Positions 63,096-64,000 of a DNA stretch of 64,000 nucleotides are shown here, piece after piece. The position numbers were made by a program, and so were the translations under genes. The number at the start of each line of letters is the position of its first letter. The stretch's first letter is position 1. This DNA comes from Paraburkholderia phytofirmans PsJN (GTDB lineage: Bacteria > Pseudomonadota > Gammaproteobacteria > Burkholderiales > Burkholderiaceae): assembly GCF_000020125.1 (NCBI RefSeq), contig NC_010676.1, positions 806,001 to 870,000 on the forward strand. Reading direction: 5' to 3'. Under the pieces are notes generated by a model that saw only the letters and a program-made list of their open reading frames with translations, was not told where the DNA came from and ran no database searches.

Positions 63096-64000
63096 TTATT
63101 CAGCGCGGCCGGGCGGTCGCGATGTTGCGATGAACGTGTTGATCGCGGCGGCCAGCGCGTGGGGATACTGATACATCATCGCGTGGCCCGCCGAACGCAC
63201 TACGAGCAGTTGCGCGTGCGGAATCTGCCCGGCGAGCGCTTCCGAGTTCTGCTTCGGCAAGACCTGGTCGTCGGCGCCCGTCAGGATCAGGGTGGCGAGG
63301 CGTACGTTTTTCAGCGCTGCTGCCGCGGCCTCGTCGCTGGACCAGTCGTGCAGGAGCACGGACTGGCCTTCGGTCACCGTCGCCGAAATGGCGGGCGGCC
63401 GATAGCTGGCCGGCTGGAACATATTCTGACGGAAGCACCGCTGCGCGGCGTCCACTGCGTTGGGCGGAAACAGGACCCGCATGACATCCATGAAGGTCGT
63501 GCCCGCATTGCCGGACAGCGTGGCTTCGACGTCGGGCGTTACCGGCACGCCGAGCGATCCCGGCGCGGGCGCGCTCATGAGGACGATGCGCCGCACGGCG
63601 AGCGGTGCATCGAGCGCGAGTTGCTGGGCAATCGCGCCGCCCATCGACCAGCCGACGAAGGTGACGTCGGAGAGCCGCAGTGTGTCGATCAGCGCGGCCG
63701 CGTCGAGCGTCATGTCTCGCGCCGTGAAGCTCGACGCCGCCGGCTCGGAGCGGCCGATGCCGCGGTTGTCGAAGACGATCACTTCGTGGCGTTTGGCGAG
63801 ATCGGTTAGAAAGGCCGCGTCCCATTCGGCGAGCGTTGCGCGAAAACCGGTTTGCAGCACGATCGGCGTGCCGTGGCCGAAACGGAAGTACGCGATGTCG
63901 CCGTTCACCGTATGCGCGATCTGTTCGCGAATCCACGGCTTGTGGTCCGGGCGATCGGCAACGACAGGGCAGGCCTTCTCGTTCGCGTAGTGGACGGTTT
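63096..64000 (-). CDS. Alpha/beta-fold hydrolase, 5' partial at window edge
   Basis: The coding frame continues without stop to the window edge, and the sequence before GTG 63908 (IREQIAHTVNGDIAYF) is protein-like, so the true start probably lies beyond 64000; GTG 63908 is possible but has no ribosome-binding site. Fold markers: oxyanion VLQTGFR, nucleophile elbow VGWSMGG, acid loop LILTGADDQVLPKQ and catalytic SAGHAMMY. Function could be esterase, haloperoxidase-like or similar. Convergent with the small lipoprotein gene. Confidence 0.8.
   Translation of the reverse strand, partial: TVHYANEKACPVVADRPDHKPWIREQIAHTVNGDIAYFRFGHGTPIVLQTGFRATLAEWDAAFLTDLAKRHEVIVFDNRGIGRSEPAASSFTARDMTLDAAALIDTLRLSDVTFVGWSMGGAIAQQLALDAPLAVRRIVLMSAPAPGSLGVPVTPDVEATLSGNAGTTFMDVMRVLFPPNAVDAAQRCFRQNMFQPASYRPPAISATVTEGQSVLLHDWSSDEAAAAALKNVRLATLILTGADDQVLPKQNSEALAGQIPHAQLLVVRSAGHAMMYQYPHALAAAINTFIATSRPPGRAE

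Noticed and set aside
1..64000. CRISPR arrays, tRNA/rRNA genes, insertion sequences or prophage
   Set aside because: No regularly spaced repeats, transposase or integrase motifs, or cloverleaf sequences were found by reading; small RNAs cannot be excluded.

Overview
The window looks like a chromosomal segment of a Paraburkholderia/Burkholderia-type betaproteobacterium. GC content is high throughout. It carries a Burkholderia-style general porin, DUF4148 and DUF3563 small proteins, an MdtABC-type RND operon with a NodT-type outer-membrane factor, and D-mannonate catabolism genes. I saw no tRNA, rRNA, CRISPR array, transposase or prophage.

Layout. (1) 1-10.56 kb is an exopolysaccharide locus: the 3' part of a polysaccharide deacetylase, a secreted beta-helix protein, a GT4 glycosyltransferase on the minus strand, an EpsG-like polymerase, a WecA/MraY-type sugar-phosphate transferase, a GntR/FadR regulator, a glmS copy and a formyltransferase-like/beta-propeller protein. 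A clear intrinsic terminator closes it at 10528-10560. (2) 10.6-16.2 kb holds small membrane proteins, a secreted GDSL hydrolase and a large single-gene NRPS-like synthetase with an acetoacetyl-CoA-synthetase-type adenylation domain, a carrier and a thioesterase. (3) 16.3-24.1 kb is a hexuronate/aldonate catabolic island: a UxuB-like reductase divergent from manD, two MFS transporters, an idonate/RspB-like dehydrogenase and a GntR regulator. (4) 24.2-30.4 kb holds an Ap4A phosphorylase-like protein and a GlxA-type regulator divergent from a nitrilase and a beta-carbonic anhydrase, followed by an LLM flavoenzyme, an HbpS/GlcG-like protein and a VOC protein.

(5) 30.4-41.7 kb contains a DUF4148 protein, a thioredoxin-reductase-like flavoprotein fused to a cNMP-type domain, an AMP-ligase/TerB-like/FUSC group, an MFS remnant beside a porin, a catalase-like protein, a proline-rich membrane-anchored protein with a duplicated tail, and a solute-binding protein. 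(6) 41.7-51.6 kb is a tightly coupled RND efflux operon (adaptor, two pumps, outer-membrane factor). (7) 51.6-53.4 kb is an ABC exporter.

(8) 53.7-61.6 kb is the most intriguing part. A CqsS-like membrane sensor kinase (TM-HisKA-HATPase-REC-REC-Hpt) lies 18 bases downstream of an enzyme resembling the aldehyde-forming acyl-ACP reductase (AAR) family. A PhcR-like REC-histidine kinase is encoded nearby, and two surface lipoproteins lie between. This could be a cell-cell signalling system that uses a fatty-aldehyde-derived ligand in place of the CqsA-type alpha-hydroxyketone. That is inference. (9) 61.9-64 kb carries small envelope proteins and an alpha/beta hydrolase that runs to the window edge.

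Most adjacent genes have good Shine-Dalgarno sequences, and these were used to choose starts. Function calls come from reading motifs; no database search was run.
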